The position numbers and the translations under genes are program-made. Positions 27,301-34,259 of a stretch of 64,000 bases of DNA are shown piece by piece. The stretch is from Cryptosporangium minutisporangium. Lineage in GTDB: Bacteria > Actinomycetota > Actinomycetes > Mycobacteriales > Cryptosporangiaceae. The stretch is taken from assembly GCF_039536245.1 (NCBI RefSeq), contig NZ_BAAAYN010000017.1, positions 61,801 through 125,800 of the forward strand, read 5' to 3'. Each line of letters starts with the position of its first letter. Position 1 is the stretch's first letter. The notes beneath the pieces were generated by a model. It searched no databases. It had not been told where the DNA came from and saw only the letters and a program-made list of their open reading frames with translations.

Positions 27301-27680
27301 CCTTGCTGCTCGCCGACTACTGCTACGTGCTACTCGCCACCGACGACCCGGAACAGGCGCGGCGTTGTGCCCAGGAATCCCTCGACGCTGCCGAGGAATC
27401 CCGTGACGCGCCGGTCCTCGCCGGTGCGATCGAGTCGGCCGCGGCCGTGGCGCTCGGCGTCGGGGACGCGGCCAGCGCGGCGAGCCTGCTCGGGGCCGCC
27501 GCGCGCACCCGCGGTCTTCCCGACTTGGGCAACCCGGACGTCCTGCGCACCCGGGCCGCCGCTGCCGAGGCGCTCGGCGACGAGGAGTTCGCGGCCCGGT
27601 ACTCCCTCGGCCAGCGAGCGCCCCGGGAGGACGTCCCGGAGCTCGCCCGCAAGCTGGTGGCCGCCGCCGGCACGCGGTGA
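24378..27680 (+). CDS. AfsR/SARP-type regulator with NB-ARC ATPase and TPR repeats
   Basis: A 1100-residue regulator. Residues 1-90 form an OmpR-like winged-helix DNA-binding domain (VRADGAPVAVGGQRLRAVLARL...). Residues 95-240 are the bacterial transcriptional activator domain (DAHRFERA..., ALWRGPVLADVGDVPF, RLADELGVDPGP). A Pro/Arg/Glu linker leads to an NB-ARC/AAA-like ATPase from about residue 280, with Walker A GPGGAGKT, Walker B LLVLDNCEHL and sensor IIATSREPLGVPGE. The C-terminal 500 residues are TPR-like helices. Such large SARPs activate secondary-metabolite or export genes in actinomycetes. GTG at 24378 follows CGGAGG. The DrrAB-type exporter downstream is convergent and may be a target; no biosynthetic genes are seen in the window. 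Confidence 0.92.
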   Translation: MEVGLLGAVEVRADGAPVAVGGQRLRAVLARLALDAGRLVTVDALVDAVWGDEPPAGAVNALQSLVSRLRRALPNGAVESVPAGYRLAVDPDAVDAHRFERAATSGRRALEGGDPLGAATTLREALALWRGPVLADVGDVPFRGAVVTRLENARLGALEDRIHADLALGRHADVVPELEVLVEEHPLRERPHAQLMLALGGASRQADALAVYDRIRRRLADELGVDPGPVLAAAHASVLGAPTRRTADNSARPPRTVRPPEPRTPEPRAPESGAPNRPRGNLRPQLNSFVGRRTELAAVADLLTTERLITLIGPGGAGKTRLAEESGARLADRCPGGVWMVALAPVGDGSEVPQTVLTSLGRRQVGLLDRGRPGVEGAGPPDVHEILTKALSAGPTLLVLDNCEHLIESVAALAHSLLLDCPELRIIATSREPLGVPGERLHSVPSLALPPLGMPTPAQAARYPAVQLLVDRAAAVRPGFALNPENVAAVVEICRRLDGLPLALELAAARLRSVSPQQLAARLGDRFRLLTGGSRTALPRHQTLRAVVAWSWELLSVPEQVLWRRLSQFPAGATLEAAEQVCADEELLPPADVLDTLASLVDKSLIELVADVDPPRYRMLETVRAFGAERLTDAGETARTRDALLAYYLEMVETAEPKLRGAEQAVWTARLTLEYENISAALRWAVDQRRADSAVRLVAALAWYLTVRGAHQEAARWCQAVLPLVDEAPPVSAAVVRAFTGLMEASTSTDYLAAREQARRIATEIAPYVAAPDAPPILILADSIVGFFADQNDRIRVSLNRARTHPDPWLRALGIFLEAAIMENDGDLAGAEPLFNAARDAFDAVGDRWGRGATLSALAGIKALRGDHHGAIAALEEADQLITELDGLDDRPRILLQLSLQWARLGDSQRSDQYLEESADAVARIGDDASTRGFFGAIEATVRRLNGDVQTAAVLLADELARYRVTPYGPPQIRSLLLADYCYVLLATDDPEQARRCAQESLDAAEESRDAPVLAGAIESAAAVALGVGDAASAASLLGAAARTRGLPDLGNPDVLRTRAAAAEALGDEEFAARYSLGQRAPREDVPELARKLVAAAGTR

Positions 27681-27732
27681 GGCCGTCTCGGGTCGAGCGC
27701 CCTCAGCCGCGTGCCGATCGGTGCCTCGCGGG

Positions 27733-28572
27733 TCACGTACGTCGGCGGTAGGCGGCCAGCGACAGCGGCATGAAGATCACGCAGAGTACCGCTACCGAGA
27801 TGAGCACCTTGGTCACGGGCTCGGCGACCGGCCCGACGCCGATCAGCAGCGCGCGAGCCGCCTCGACCACGAACGTGATCGGGTTGATGTTCACCCAGGC
27901 CTGGAGCCAGCCCGGCAGCGTCGAGGTCGGCACGAACAGGTTGCTGCCGAACGTCAGCGGGAACATCAGCATGGCGCCGATGCCCTGGACCGTGCGGGGG
28001 TTGCGGAGCAGCAGACCGATCAGCGCGGTCACCCAGCACAGGCCGAATGCGAACAGCAGCACCAGCGCGCAGGCCGCGAGCGCGGAGAGCGGGTTGGTCC
28101 CGATCCGGAAGCCCAGAATCATCCCGAAGCCGAGCACGATCGTCACCGTCACGACGTACCGGACGACGTCACCGAGCACCGCGCCGACCAGCGGCGCCGA
28201 CCGGGCGATCGGCATCGTCCGGAAGCGATCGAACACCCCGGTCTCCAGGTCGCTGGAGAGGTTCATACCGACGCCGAGGCTGGCGAACGCGACGCTCTGG
28301 ACGAGGATGCCCGGCAGCACGAACTGCAGGTACGTGTCCTGGCTGCCACTCACCGCGCCGCCGAACAAGTACACGAACAGGATGACGAAGATGATCGGCT
28401 GCAGCGTCAGGTCGAGCAGCTGCTCCGGTGAGTGCTTGATCTTGAGCAGGCTGCGCCAGGTGAGCGTCAGCGACTGGCCGAGCGTCCGGGCCGGGCCGAA
28501 CCGGGTCGGAGCCCGGGGTTCGTCGCGGCCCGGTCCGGTGGTGGTCCGAGGGGTGACCATCGTGGCTGTCAT
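27733..28572 (-). CDS. ABC-2 type exporter permease (DrrB-like)
   Basis: A 279-residue membrane permease with the ABC-2 fold: a cytoplasmic N-terminus, a first helix (IIFVILFVYLFGGAVSGS), the conserved GMNLSSDLETGVFDRFRTMPIARSAPLVGAVLGD loop characteristic of DrrB/ABC-2 permeases, then four further helices ending near RRRT. It pairs with the upstream ATPase, whose stop overlaps its ATG (ATGA). The transporter would expel a hydrophobic compound; the daunorubicin pump DrrAB is the founding example. The specific substrate is not visible. The N-terminal 30 residues are Pro/Arg-rich and variable. Confidence 0.9.
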   Translation of the reverse strand: MTATMVTPRTTTGPGRDEPRAPTRFGPARTLGQSLTLTWRSLLKIKHSPEQLLDLTLQPIIFVILFVYLFGGAVSGSQDTYLQFVLPGILVQSVAFASLGVGMNLSSDLETGVFDRFRTMPIARSAPLVGAVLGDVVRYVVTVTIVLGFGMILGFRIGTNPLSALAACALVLLFAFGLCWVTALIGLLLRNPRTVQGIGAMLMFPLTFGSNLFVPTSTLPGWLQAWVNINPITFVVEAARALLIGVGPVAEPVTKVLISVAVLCVIFMPLSLAAYRRRT

Positions 28573-29525
28573 GCCGCGCTCCTCTCGTCGTCGGTGGGGT
28601 GGCCGGTCAGCGTCAGGAAGACCTCGTCCAAGCTGGCCCGGCGCAGGCCCAGCTCCCCGGCCGCGATCCCGGCGTCGTCGAGGCGCCGGACGACGTCCGC
28701 GAGCATCGTGGGTTCGGCCACCGGAGCGGTGACCAGGGCGCGGGCCGGGTTGCGGGTCGGCTCCACCCGGGTGACCGCGGCGACGATCGCGGCGACGTCG
28801 TCGAGCCGGTCGGTGTCGAGCGGGCGTACCTCCAGCGTCTGCTCGCCGACCTGCGCCTTGAGCTGGTCAGGGGTGCCGGTGGCGATCAACCGTCCGCGGT
28901 CGACCACCGCGATGGTGTCGGCCAGCTGGTCGGCCTCGTCCAGGTACTGGGTGGTGAGCAGCACGGTGACACCGTCCGCCACCAGCCCGCGAACGGTGTC
29001 CCAGACGTCGCCGCGACTTCGCGGGTCCAGGCCGGTGGTCGGTTCGTCGAGGTAGATGACGTCGGGGTGGCCGACCAGGCTCGCGGCCAGGTCGAGCCGC
29101 CGACGCATGCCACCGGAGTACGTCTTCGCCGATCGACCGGCCGCGTCGGTCAGCTGGAAGCGTTCGAGCAGCTCGCGGGCGCGCGCCTTCGCGTCGCGGC
29201 GGGACAGTTCGAGCAGGCGGCCGATCATCACCAGGTTCTCGGTGCCGGTCAGATCCTCGTCCACCGAGGCGTACTGGCCGGTGACCGCGATCCGGGCGCG
29301 AACCGAAGGCGCCTGGCTCACGACGTCGAACCCGGCGACGCGCGCCCGGCCGGCGTCCGGCTTCACGAGGGTGGCGAGGACGCGGACCGCGGTGGTCTTG
29401 CCGGCCCCGTTGGGGCCGAGTACGCCGAGGATCGTCCCGGTCGGAACGGCGAGGTCGACGCCGTCGAGGGCGGTCGTCGACCCGTACCGTTTGACGAGGC
29501 CTTCAGCCTCGATTGCGTAGGACAT
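28569..29525 (-). CDS. ABC exporter ATPase (DrrA-like)
   Basis: A 318-residue ATP-binding subunit. All catalytic motifs are intact: Walker A GPNGAGKT, Q-loop ITGQYASVDEDLTG type, signature YSGGMRRRLDLAASL, Walker B VIYLDEPTTGLDP, and the H-loop region replaced by TTQYLDEADQL as is typical of the DrrA group. The roughly 90-residue C-terminal extension (TLEVRPLDTDRLDDV..., LRRASLDEVFLTLTG) is the DrrA-specific DUF4162 regulatory domain. It powers the permease encoded next. This pair often confers self-resistance beside antibiotic clusters. It converges on the SARP gene, which might control it. Confidence 0.92.
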   Translation of the reverse strand: MSYAIEAEGLVKRYGSTTALDGVDLAVPTGTILGVLGPNGAGKTTAVRVLATLVKPDAGRARVAGFDVVSQAPSVRARIAVTGQYASVDEDLTGTENLVMIGRLLELSRRDAKARARELLERFQLTDAAGRSAKTYSGGMRRRLDLAASLVGHPDVIYLDEPTTGLDPRSRGDVWDTVRGLVADGVTVLLTTQYLDEADQLADTIAVVDRGRLIATGTPDQLKAQVGEQTLEVRPLDTDRLDDVAAIVAAVTRVEPTRNPARALVTAPVAEPTMLADVVRRLDDAGIAAGELGLRRASLDEVFLTLTGHPTDDERSAA

Positions 29526-29673
29526 TGCGGAGTCTCCCGTTCGGGTGGGGTGACTCCACTCTCGGCGCCCGGGCTGTCAGGGCGCGCACAGGCGACTGAC
29601 AGCAAGGCTCTCGGCTGACGCCGCGCTCACCGGACGCTGAGACGCGTCCTGGCTGGGCCCGTGGGGCAGATGC

Positions 29674-30096
29674 TCAGGCCGGTTCGGAGCGGTGACCCGG
29701 CTTCGTCAGGTCGGTGTCGGCTGCTGCCTCGCCGGTCGAGTGCGCGGCGTCAGAGGTGCTCGCGGACGCGGTCGGGGCGGCCGGACCGGTCGGGTCGACG
29801 ACGGACGCCACGGAGTCGGTCGGCGGGGCTCCGGGCGGCTGCTCGGCGCGCGCCGCGGCCACTCGTCCGAGCCGCGAACGACGACGGCGGAGGAACGCGA
29901 TCCCGATCAAGCCGAGCACGAAGCCGGCGACGCACGTCCAGATCCACCACGTGTCGTCGTTCCGAGCGAGCCAGTTCCGGCCGAAGGTGGCCAGCACGAG
30001 GGCGGCGATGCCCCAGAGCGCGGTGCCGGCCGTGACGACGCTGACCGCGTCGACATCCAAGGGCTCCGGCGTCGGACGAGTCGGACGGCGAGCCAT
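29674..30096 (-). CDS. DUF2530 membrane protein
   Basis: A 140-residue protein with a DUF2530 domain at residues about 10-75: PLDVDAVSVVTAGTALWGIAALVLATFG, a short polar loop, then TWWIWTCVAGFVLGLIGIAFLRRRR. That gives two transmembrane helices with both ends cytoplasmic. The last 65 residues are low-complexity Ala/Pro/Thr/Asp. The family is actinobacterial and uncharacterised, and it commonly sits near serC, sepH and MarR genes as here. The extended tail is longer than in most members, which end soon after the second helix. Confidence 0.82.
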   Translation of the reverse strand: MARRPTRPTPEPLDVDAVSVVTAGTALWGIAALVLATFGRNWLARNDDTWWIWTCVAGFVLGLIGIAFLRRRRSRLGRVAAARAEQPPGAPPTDSVASVVDPTGPAAPTASASTSDAAHSTGEAAADTDLTKPGHRSEPA

Positions 30097-30122
30097 ATCG
30101 GCAGCGTAACGCGGAAGACCAC

Positions 30123-30151
30123 GGCCCGGCGCCGAGGGGCGACGCCGGGCC
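30123..30151. terminator. Possible hairpin terminator
   Basis: Arms 30123-30131 and 30143-30151 (GGCCCGGCG / CGCCGGGCC) pair perfectly around an 11-base loop. It lies between the DUF2530 and lipoprotein genes and downstream of the latter. Confidence 0.6.
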
Positions 30152-30214
30152 GGACAGGTGAACTCTTTTCGAGAGAAGGCCGGAGCTGGAGCGGGTCCGG
30201 TACGGACCGCAGCG

Positions 30215-30601
30215 TCAGTCGCAGGCGTTCTTGAACTTGACTCCGGCGGCCGTGACCTCGCTGGAGTCCGGAACAGTCGGGTTGGACGCCGTCGACGCGT
30301 TCGTCACCGTGTCGCCGAGCTTGTCGTAGGCGGCGCCGAGGTCCCGGGTGGCGTCCTGGAGATCGCCGTCCCCCTTCTCACCCTCGGAGCGGATCTTGTC
30401 CGCGAGGTCGTGGTACGACTGGCCGAGCGCCTTCGGGTCGTCGATGTTCTGCACCGACTGCGTGGTGAAGTTCTGGACCTCCTTCTTGATGTTCTCGCAG
30501 GCCTCCGTGTTGTCGGCGCCGACGATTCCGCACGCGAGGGTGCTGCTTAACGCCGCGACCGCGATCGCGGCTCCGACGAGCCGCGGGATCACTCGAGACA
30601 T
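30215..30601 (-). CDS. Small secreted lipoprotein
   Basis: A 128-residue lipoprotein. Residues 1-24 are a signal peptide ending in the lipobox STLAC, so the mature chain begins with a lipidated cysteine. The mature part is about 100 residues, acidic, mainly helical (ENIKKEVQNFTTQSVQNIDDPKALGQSYHDLADKIRSEGEKGDGDLQDATRDLGAAYDKLGDTVTN), with one cysteine near the start (EACENI) and one near the end (KNACD) that could form a disulfide. I do not recognise a named family. Small helical lipoproteins of this kind are frequent in actinomycetes. Confidence 0.75.
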   Translation of the reverse strand: MSRVIPRLVGAAIAVAALSSTLACGIVGADNTEACENIKKEVQNFTTQSVQNIDDPKALGQSYHDLADKIRSEGEKGDGDLQDATRDLGAAYDKLGDTVTNASTASNPTVPDSSEVTAAGVKFKNACD

Positions 30602-30741
30602 CCTGCATTCCTTTCCCCGTTGAGACGGCCGGGTGGGTACCCCCCGGGCGCCGCTGACAGCGGGGAAGCTAGCAGGAAGGATCGGACGTTCTCCGGCATA
30701 GTCGCTAAGACGTCACAGGCTTCACTGTTGCCACTGAAGTA

Positions 30742-32025
30742 TCAGGATTTGACTCCTGTGGCGGCGGGTGCCCGGTCGGCGGGGGCCTCCCGCTCGGCCG
30801 GGACGGCGGGCCGTTTACGGGCGCGCATCCGGGCCACCGCGAGAGCGGCCGCCGCGATCAACACCGCGATCCCGCCGATCAGGAGCCCCGCGCGGGGCCC
30901 GTACCGCTCCGAGATCGGACCGATGATCAGCGAGCCGAGCGGCGTGCCGCCGAGGAACACCAGCATGTACAGCGACATCACACGACCGCGCAGATGCGCA
31001 GGCGTACCGAGCTGCACGCGGGCGTTCGCGGCGTTGTTGTGCGCGATGAAGGCGAGCCCCACGAACAGCAGGACGAGCGCCGCGATGCCGAAGTTCGGCG
31101 TGAACGCCACCGCGCACTCCAGTGCACCGAACGCGGCCGCGCAGGCGAGCACCCAGCGAGCCGACGGCCGCGTGGTACGGCGTGCCCCGATCAGCGCACC
31201 GATCAGCGCTCCACCCGCGAAGGCCGCGGAGAGCAGCCCGAACGAGGCCGGACCGACGTCGAACTCCACCTTGGCCAGTAGCGGCAGCGTCAGATTGAAG
31301 TTCATGCCAAGCGTGCCGAGCACCGACATCATCGCGATGACCAGCAGCAAATCCCTGCGGCCCCAGACGAACCGCAGCCCTTCCGTCACCTGACCGCGAG
31401 CCCGCTCGACCCGGCGGCCGGTGAGCAACTCGCTCGGGCGCATCGCGAACAGTCCGGCCAGCACCGCCAGGTAGGACGCCCCGTTGATCAGGAACGCCGG
31501 TCCCACACCCACCCCGGCGATGACCAGGCCACCGACCGCAGGCCCCAGCAACCGGGCGGAGTTGAACGTCGCGGAGTTGAGCGAGACCGCGTTCGGCAGC
31601 CGGTCGGGACCGACCATCTCGGAGATGAACGACTGCCGGGCCGGGGTGTCGAACGCGTTGACCGTGCCGAGCAGCAGCGCGAACACGTAGACGTTCCAGA
31701 GTGCCGCGGTGCCGGTCACGACCAGCACGCCCATTCCGAGGGCGAGCAGCATCGAGATCAACTGGGTGACGAGCAGCACCTTGCGCTTGTCCAGCCGGTC
31801 GGCGAGCGCTCCGGCCCACAGCGTCAGCAGCAGCACCGGCGTGAACTGCAACGCGGTGACGATGCCGAGCGCGGTACCGGAGTTGTCGGACAGGTCGAGC
31901 ACCAGCCAGTCCTGGGCGGTGGTCTGCATCCAGGTGCCGGTGAGCGAGACGATCTGCCCGCTGGCGAACAGCCGGTAGTTCCGGACGCGCAGCGACGCGA
32001 ACATCGCGCGATACCCCGGGCTCAT
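30742..32025 (-). CDS. MFS exporter (EntS/MFS_3 type)
   Basis: A 427-residue major facilitator with 12 predicted helices. It starts with the family motif FASLRVRNYRLFASGQIVSLTGTWMQTTAQDWLVLDLS. The loop WAGALADRLDKRKVLL corresponds to motif A, and NAFDTPARQSFISEMVGPDRLPNAVSLNSATFNSARLLGPAVGG is highly typical of the EntS/MFS_3 group. These export siderophores, macrolides or other small molecules. Its ATG overlaps the MarR stop (ATGA), making a two-gene operon with a repressor that probably responds to the exported compound. The C-terminal 35 residues are charged and cytoplasmic. Confidence 0.9.
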   Translation of the reverse strand: MSPGYRAMFASLRVRNYRLFASGQIVSLTGTWMQTTAQDWLVLDLSDNSGTALGIVTALQFTPVLLLTLWAGALADRLDKRKVLLVTQLISMLLALGMGVLVVTGTAALWNVYVFALLLGTVNAFDTPARQSFISEMVGPDRLPNAVSLNSATFNSARLLGPAVGGLVIAGVGVGPAFLINGASYLAVLAGLFAMRPSELLTGRRVERARGQVTEGLRFVWGRRDLLLVIAMMSVLGTLGMNFNLTLPLLAKVEFDVGPASFGLLSAAFAGGALIGALIGARRTTRPSARWVLACAAAFGALECAVAFTPNFGIAALVLLFVGLAFIAHNNAANARVQLGTPAHLRGRVMSLYMLVFLGGTPLGSLIIGPISERYGPRAGLLIGGIAVLIAAAALAVARMRARKRPAVPAEREAPADRAPAATGVKS

Positions 32026-32600
32026 GCGCGCGCCAGCCGGTCGAGGATCGCCACCGCGGCACGGAGTGCGGCCTGGTCGGCTTCATCGAGCTCGGCCAGG
32101 CGGGCGGCGAGCCACGCTTCCCGCGCCTGACGGTCGGCGACGATCAACGCCTCGCCTGCGGGCGTCGTCGAGAGCACGATCTGGCGTCCGTCGGTCGGGT
32201 GCGGTGCGCGCCGGACCAGGCCACGCTCCTCCAGCGCCGCCACGGTGCGGGTGGCGGCCGGCGGTTGAATCCGCTCGATCTCGGCCAGCCGACGCGGCGT
32301 CAGGTTTCCGCCGCCGTTCGCGACCGTGAACAGCGCCGAGATCTGCGTCATCGTCAGGCCGTGCCGCGGACGTTCGGCCCGCAGCCGACGGACGAATCGC
32401 CCGGCGGCGGAGCGCAGTCGGACCGCGAGCTCGTCGTGGGCGGGGATATCGGTGGAGTCGGTACCGGTGGAGTCGGTACCGGTGGAGTCGGTACCGGTGG
32501 AGTCGGTACCGGTGGAGTCGGTACCGGTGGAGTCGGTACCGGTGGATAGGTCGCGTAGCGCGGGTATGGCCGTCACAGCGGACGTGGAGTGCTCGGGCAT
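32022..32600 (-). CDS. MarR-family regulator with N-terminal STGTD repeats
   Basis: A 192-residue MarR repressor. The winged helix-turn-helix lies around residues 85-150 (LTMTQISALFTVANGGGNLTPRRLAEIERIQPPAATRTVAALEERGLVRRAPHPTDGRQIVLSTTPAG). The preceding helix RSAAGRFVRRLRAERP is the usual dimer helix. Unusually, residues about 19-49 are six STGTD pentapeptide repeats ending in STD, produced by a 15-bp tandem repeat. Ordinary MarR proteins start directly at the dimer helix, so the functional protein might also be made from a later start. It is co-transcribed with an MFS exporter. A 17-bp palindrome 38 bp upstream is its likely operator. Confidence 0.88.
   Translation of the reverse strand: MPEHSTSAVTAIPALRDLSTGTDSTGTDSTGTDSTGTDSTGTDSTGTDSTDIPAHDELAVRLRSAAGRFVRRLRAERPRHGLTMTQISALFTVANGGGNLTPRRLAEIERIQPPAATRTVAALEERGLVRRAPHPTDGRQIVLSTTPAGEALIVADRQAREAWLAARLAELDEADQAALRAAVAILDRLARA
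32451..32546. repeat. 15-bp tandem repeat inside the MarR gene
   Basis: The unit GGTGGAGTCGGTACC occurs six times without change from 32451 to 32540, followed by a partial GGTGGA. The unit length is a multiple of three, so gain or loss of copies keeps the reading frame and changes the STGTD repeat number. Confidence 0.95.
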
Positions 32601-32637
32601 TTCCTCTCGGTAGCCCCCTCAGTTGGTGCAGACAACT

Positions 32638-32654
32638 CGTTACCTGAGGTAACG
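32638..32654. promoter_or_regulatory. Palindromic operator upstream of MarR gene
   Basis: CGTTACCTGAGGTAACG has perfect 8-bp arms around a central G. It lies 38 bp upstream of the MarR ATG and in the region shared with the divergent thpR gene. Size and symmetry are typical of MarR-family sites, suggesting autoregulation of the MarR-MFS operon. Confidence 0.72.
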
Positions 32655-32752
32655 ATCTCTCGGATCTCTGCATTCCGCCAGTGCTGCCGACAGTCGAGTC
32701 GCTCACGTCGGCTGGAGCCGCCGCGCGCAGCAGCAGTGCGATGCTCTCCGGC

Positions 32753-33313
32753 ATGCGTCTGTTCGTAGCGGTGCTGCCGCCGCCCGCGGCCGTGGAGCAT
32801 CTCCGGGAAACCGTGGAGAAGCTGAACGTGGTCCGTGCCGGCGCCGGGGCGGTCCGGACCGAGCTCTGGCACCTGACGCTCGCGTTCCTCGGCGAGATCG
32901 AGGAGGAGCGGCTCGCGGCGGTGACCGAGCGCCTCGCGGAGGGCGCAGCGGCGGGCCGAGCGGGCACCCTGGCACTGGCCGGTGGCGGACGCTTCGGGGA
33001 GACGGTCCTGTGGGTGGGGGTGACCGGTGACGTCGAGGCACTCGGACGCACGGCGCGCGCGCTCCGCCGGCACCTGCGCGCGGCGCGGGTGGTGCTGGAG
33101 CGGCGACCGTTCCGGCCGCACCTGACGCTCGCCCGGCCGCGTGGCCGGGTCACCGCGGACGAGCTGCGGGCTGACGTCGCGGCGTTGCAGGCCTACGCGG
33201 GACCACCGTGGGTCGCCAGCCGAGTGCACTTGATGCGCAGCACGCAACATCGCACCCCGGAAGGCACACAAGCGGTCAGCTATCAATCACTGACCGACTG
33301 GCCTCTTGAATAA
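32753..33313 (+). CDS. thpR: RNA 2',3'-cyclic phosphodiesterase
   Basis: A 186-residue 2H phosphoesterase of the ThpR/LigT group. Both catalytic HxTx motifs are present: HLTL in WHLTLAFLGE (near residue 40) and HLTL in FRPHLTLARP (near 123). The start RLFVAVLPPPAAVEHL and the end LMRSTQHRTPEGTQAVSYQSL (approximate family consensus LxxSxxxxxGxxYxxL) fit well. The enzyme opens 2',3'-cyclic phosphates on RNA; the biological substrate in actinomycetes is not established. ATG at 32753 gives the standard N-terminus; ATG at 32741 would add four residues. Confidence 0.88.
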   Translation: MRLFVAVLPPPAAVEHLRETVEKLNVVRAGAGAVRTELWHLTLAFLGEIEEERLAAVTERLAEGAAAGRAGTLALAGGGRFGETVLWVGVTGDVEALGRTARALRRHLRAARVVLERRPFRPHLTLARPRGRVTADELRADVAALQAYAGPPWVASRVHLMRSTQHRTPEGTQAVSYQSLTDWPLE

Positions 33314-33386
33314 GTTTGTTGCTGGTTGCAAGTCGACGCGTGCAGAACAGGGGCAGCGTCGGGTGCGGTCTGGCAGGCTGGGCTGC

Positions 33387-34193
33387 GTGCTGGAGATCCA
33401 TACCGAGATCCGGGAGACCGGTCCAGATCGGTACGCAACACTCATCGACGGCGGTTGGGCGATCGGTTCTTCGCTCAACGGGGGTTATCTTCAGCTTCCG
33501 GTAGTGAGAGCCGTGCTCGCGGCGGAGGGCCATCCACACCCCGTCGCGGTGACCACCGATTTCCTGACGGCTCCGCACGCCGGCGAAGCGGAGATCGTGG
33601 TCGAGCGGCTGCGTACCGGGAAGACGGTCGGCACGAGCCGGGCGACGCTGATCCAGGACGGGCAGCCGGTACTGGTGTCCTCGGTGGTCACGAGCACGCT
33701 CGACTCGAGCAATCCGGACGTCGACCTCGCGCCGCCGATCGAGCTGCCCTCCCCCGACCAGTGCACGCGGATTCGGTCGGACGTCATGCCCGGGACGCGC
33801 CTGGGGCTGATGGACCACGTGGACGTCCGGCTCGCACCGGAGTTCGCGAACCTGCTGCGCGGACGTCCGGACGGGAGCATGGCGTTGCGCGGGTGGGCGC
33901 GGATGGTGGACGGGCGGGACCCGGATCCGCTGGTCTGCCTGCTCGCCGCGGACGCGTTCCCGCCGGTGACGTTCACCATCGGACGGTACGGCTGGGCACC
34001 GACCGTCCAGCTGACGACGTACCTGCGGGTGCTGCCTTCGCCGGGGTGGCTGCGGGCCGAACTGCGCGGGCGCGTGCTCGCGTCGGGTTGGTTCGACGAG
34101 GACTGCACGATCCGCGACTCGGCCGGCCGCCTGGTAGCCCAGTCCCGCCAGATAGCCCGTATCCCCCGCGTCCCCGCCCCCACCGAGAACTAG
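33387..34193 (+). CDS. Acyl-CoA thioesterase-like double hot-dog protein
   Basis: A 268-residue protein of the TesB-like thioesterase (4HBT_3) type, made of two hot-dog domains. The first contains SLNGGYLQLPVVRAVLAAEGHPHPVAVTTDFLTAPHAGEAEIVVERLRTGKTVGTSRATLIQDGQPVLVS. The second contains GWARMVDGRDPDPLVCLLAADAFPPVTF...TVQLTTYLRVLPSPGWLRAELRGRVLASGWFDEDCTIRDSAGRLVAQSRQIARIP, which is characteristic. It probably hydrolyses acyl-CoA or acts in lipid handling in the cytoplasm. GTG at 33387 gives the usual start; another in-frame GTG lies at 33363. The actinobacterial group often stands alone, as here. Confidence 0.85.
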   Translation: MLEIHTEIRETGPDRYATLIDGGWAIGSSLNGGYLQLPVVRAVLAAEGHPHPVAVTTDFLTAPHAGEAEIVVERLRTGKTVGTSRATLIQDGQPVLVSSVVTSTLDSSNPDVDLAPPIELPSPDQCTRIRSDVMPGTRLGLMDHVDVRLAPEFANLLRGRPDGSMALRGWARMVDGRDPDPLVCLLAADAFPPVTFTIGRYGWAPTVQLTTYLRVLPSPGWLRAELRGRVLASGWFDEDCTIRDSAGRLVAQSRQIARIPRVPAPTEN

Positions 34194-34206
34194 GTCCGCC
34201 CAGATA

Positions 34207-34249
34207 CGCCAAATCCGCCTCCACGCGCGCTGTGGAGGCGGATTTGGCG
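34207..34249. terminator. Perfect 18-bp hairpin terminator
   Basis: Arms 34207-34224 and 34232-34249 are perfectly complementary around a 7-base loop. It lies between the convergent thioesterase and sepH genes and probably ends both transcripts. On the minus strand an AT-containing AAATCC segment lies within the stem rather than after it. Confidence 0.87.
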
Positions 34250-34259
34250 GATATTCGCG

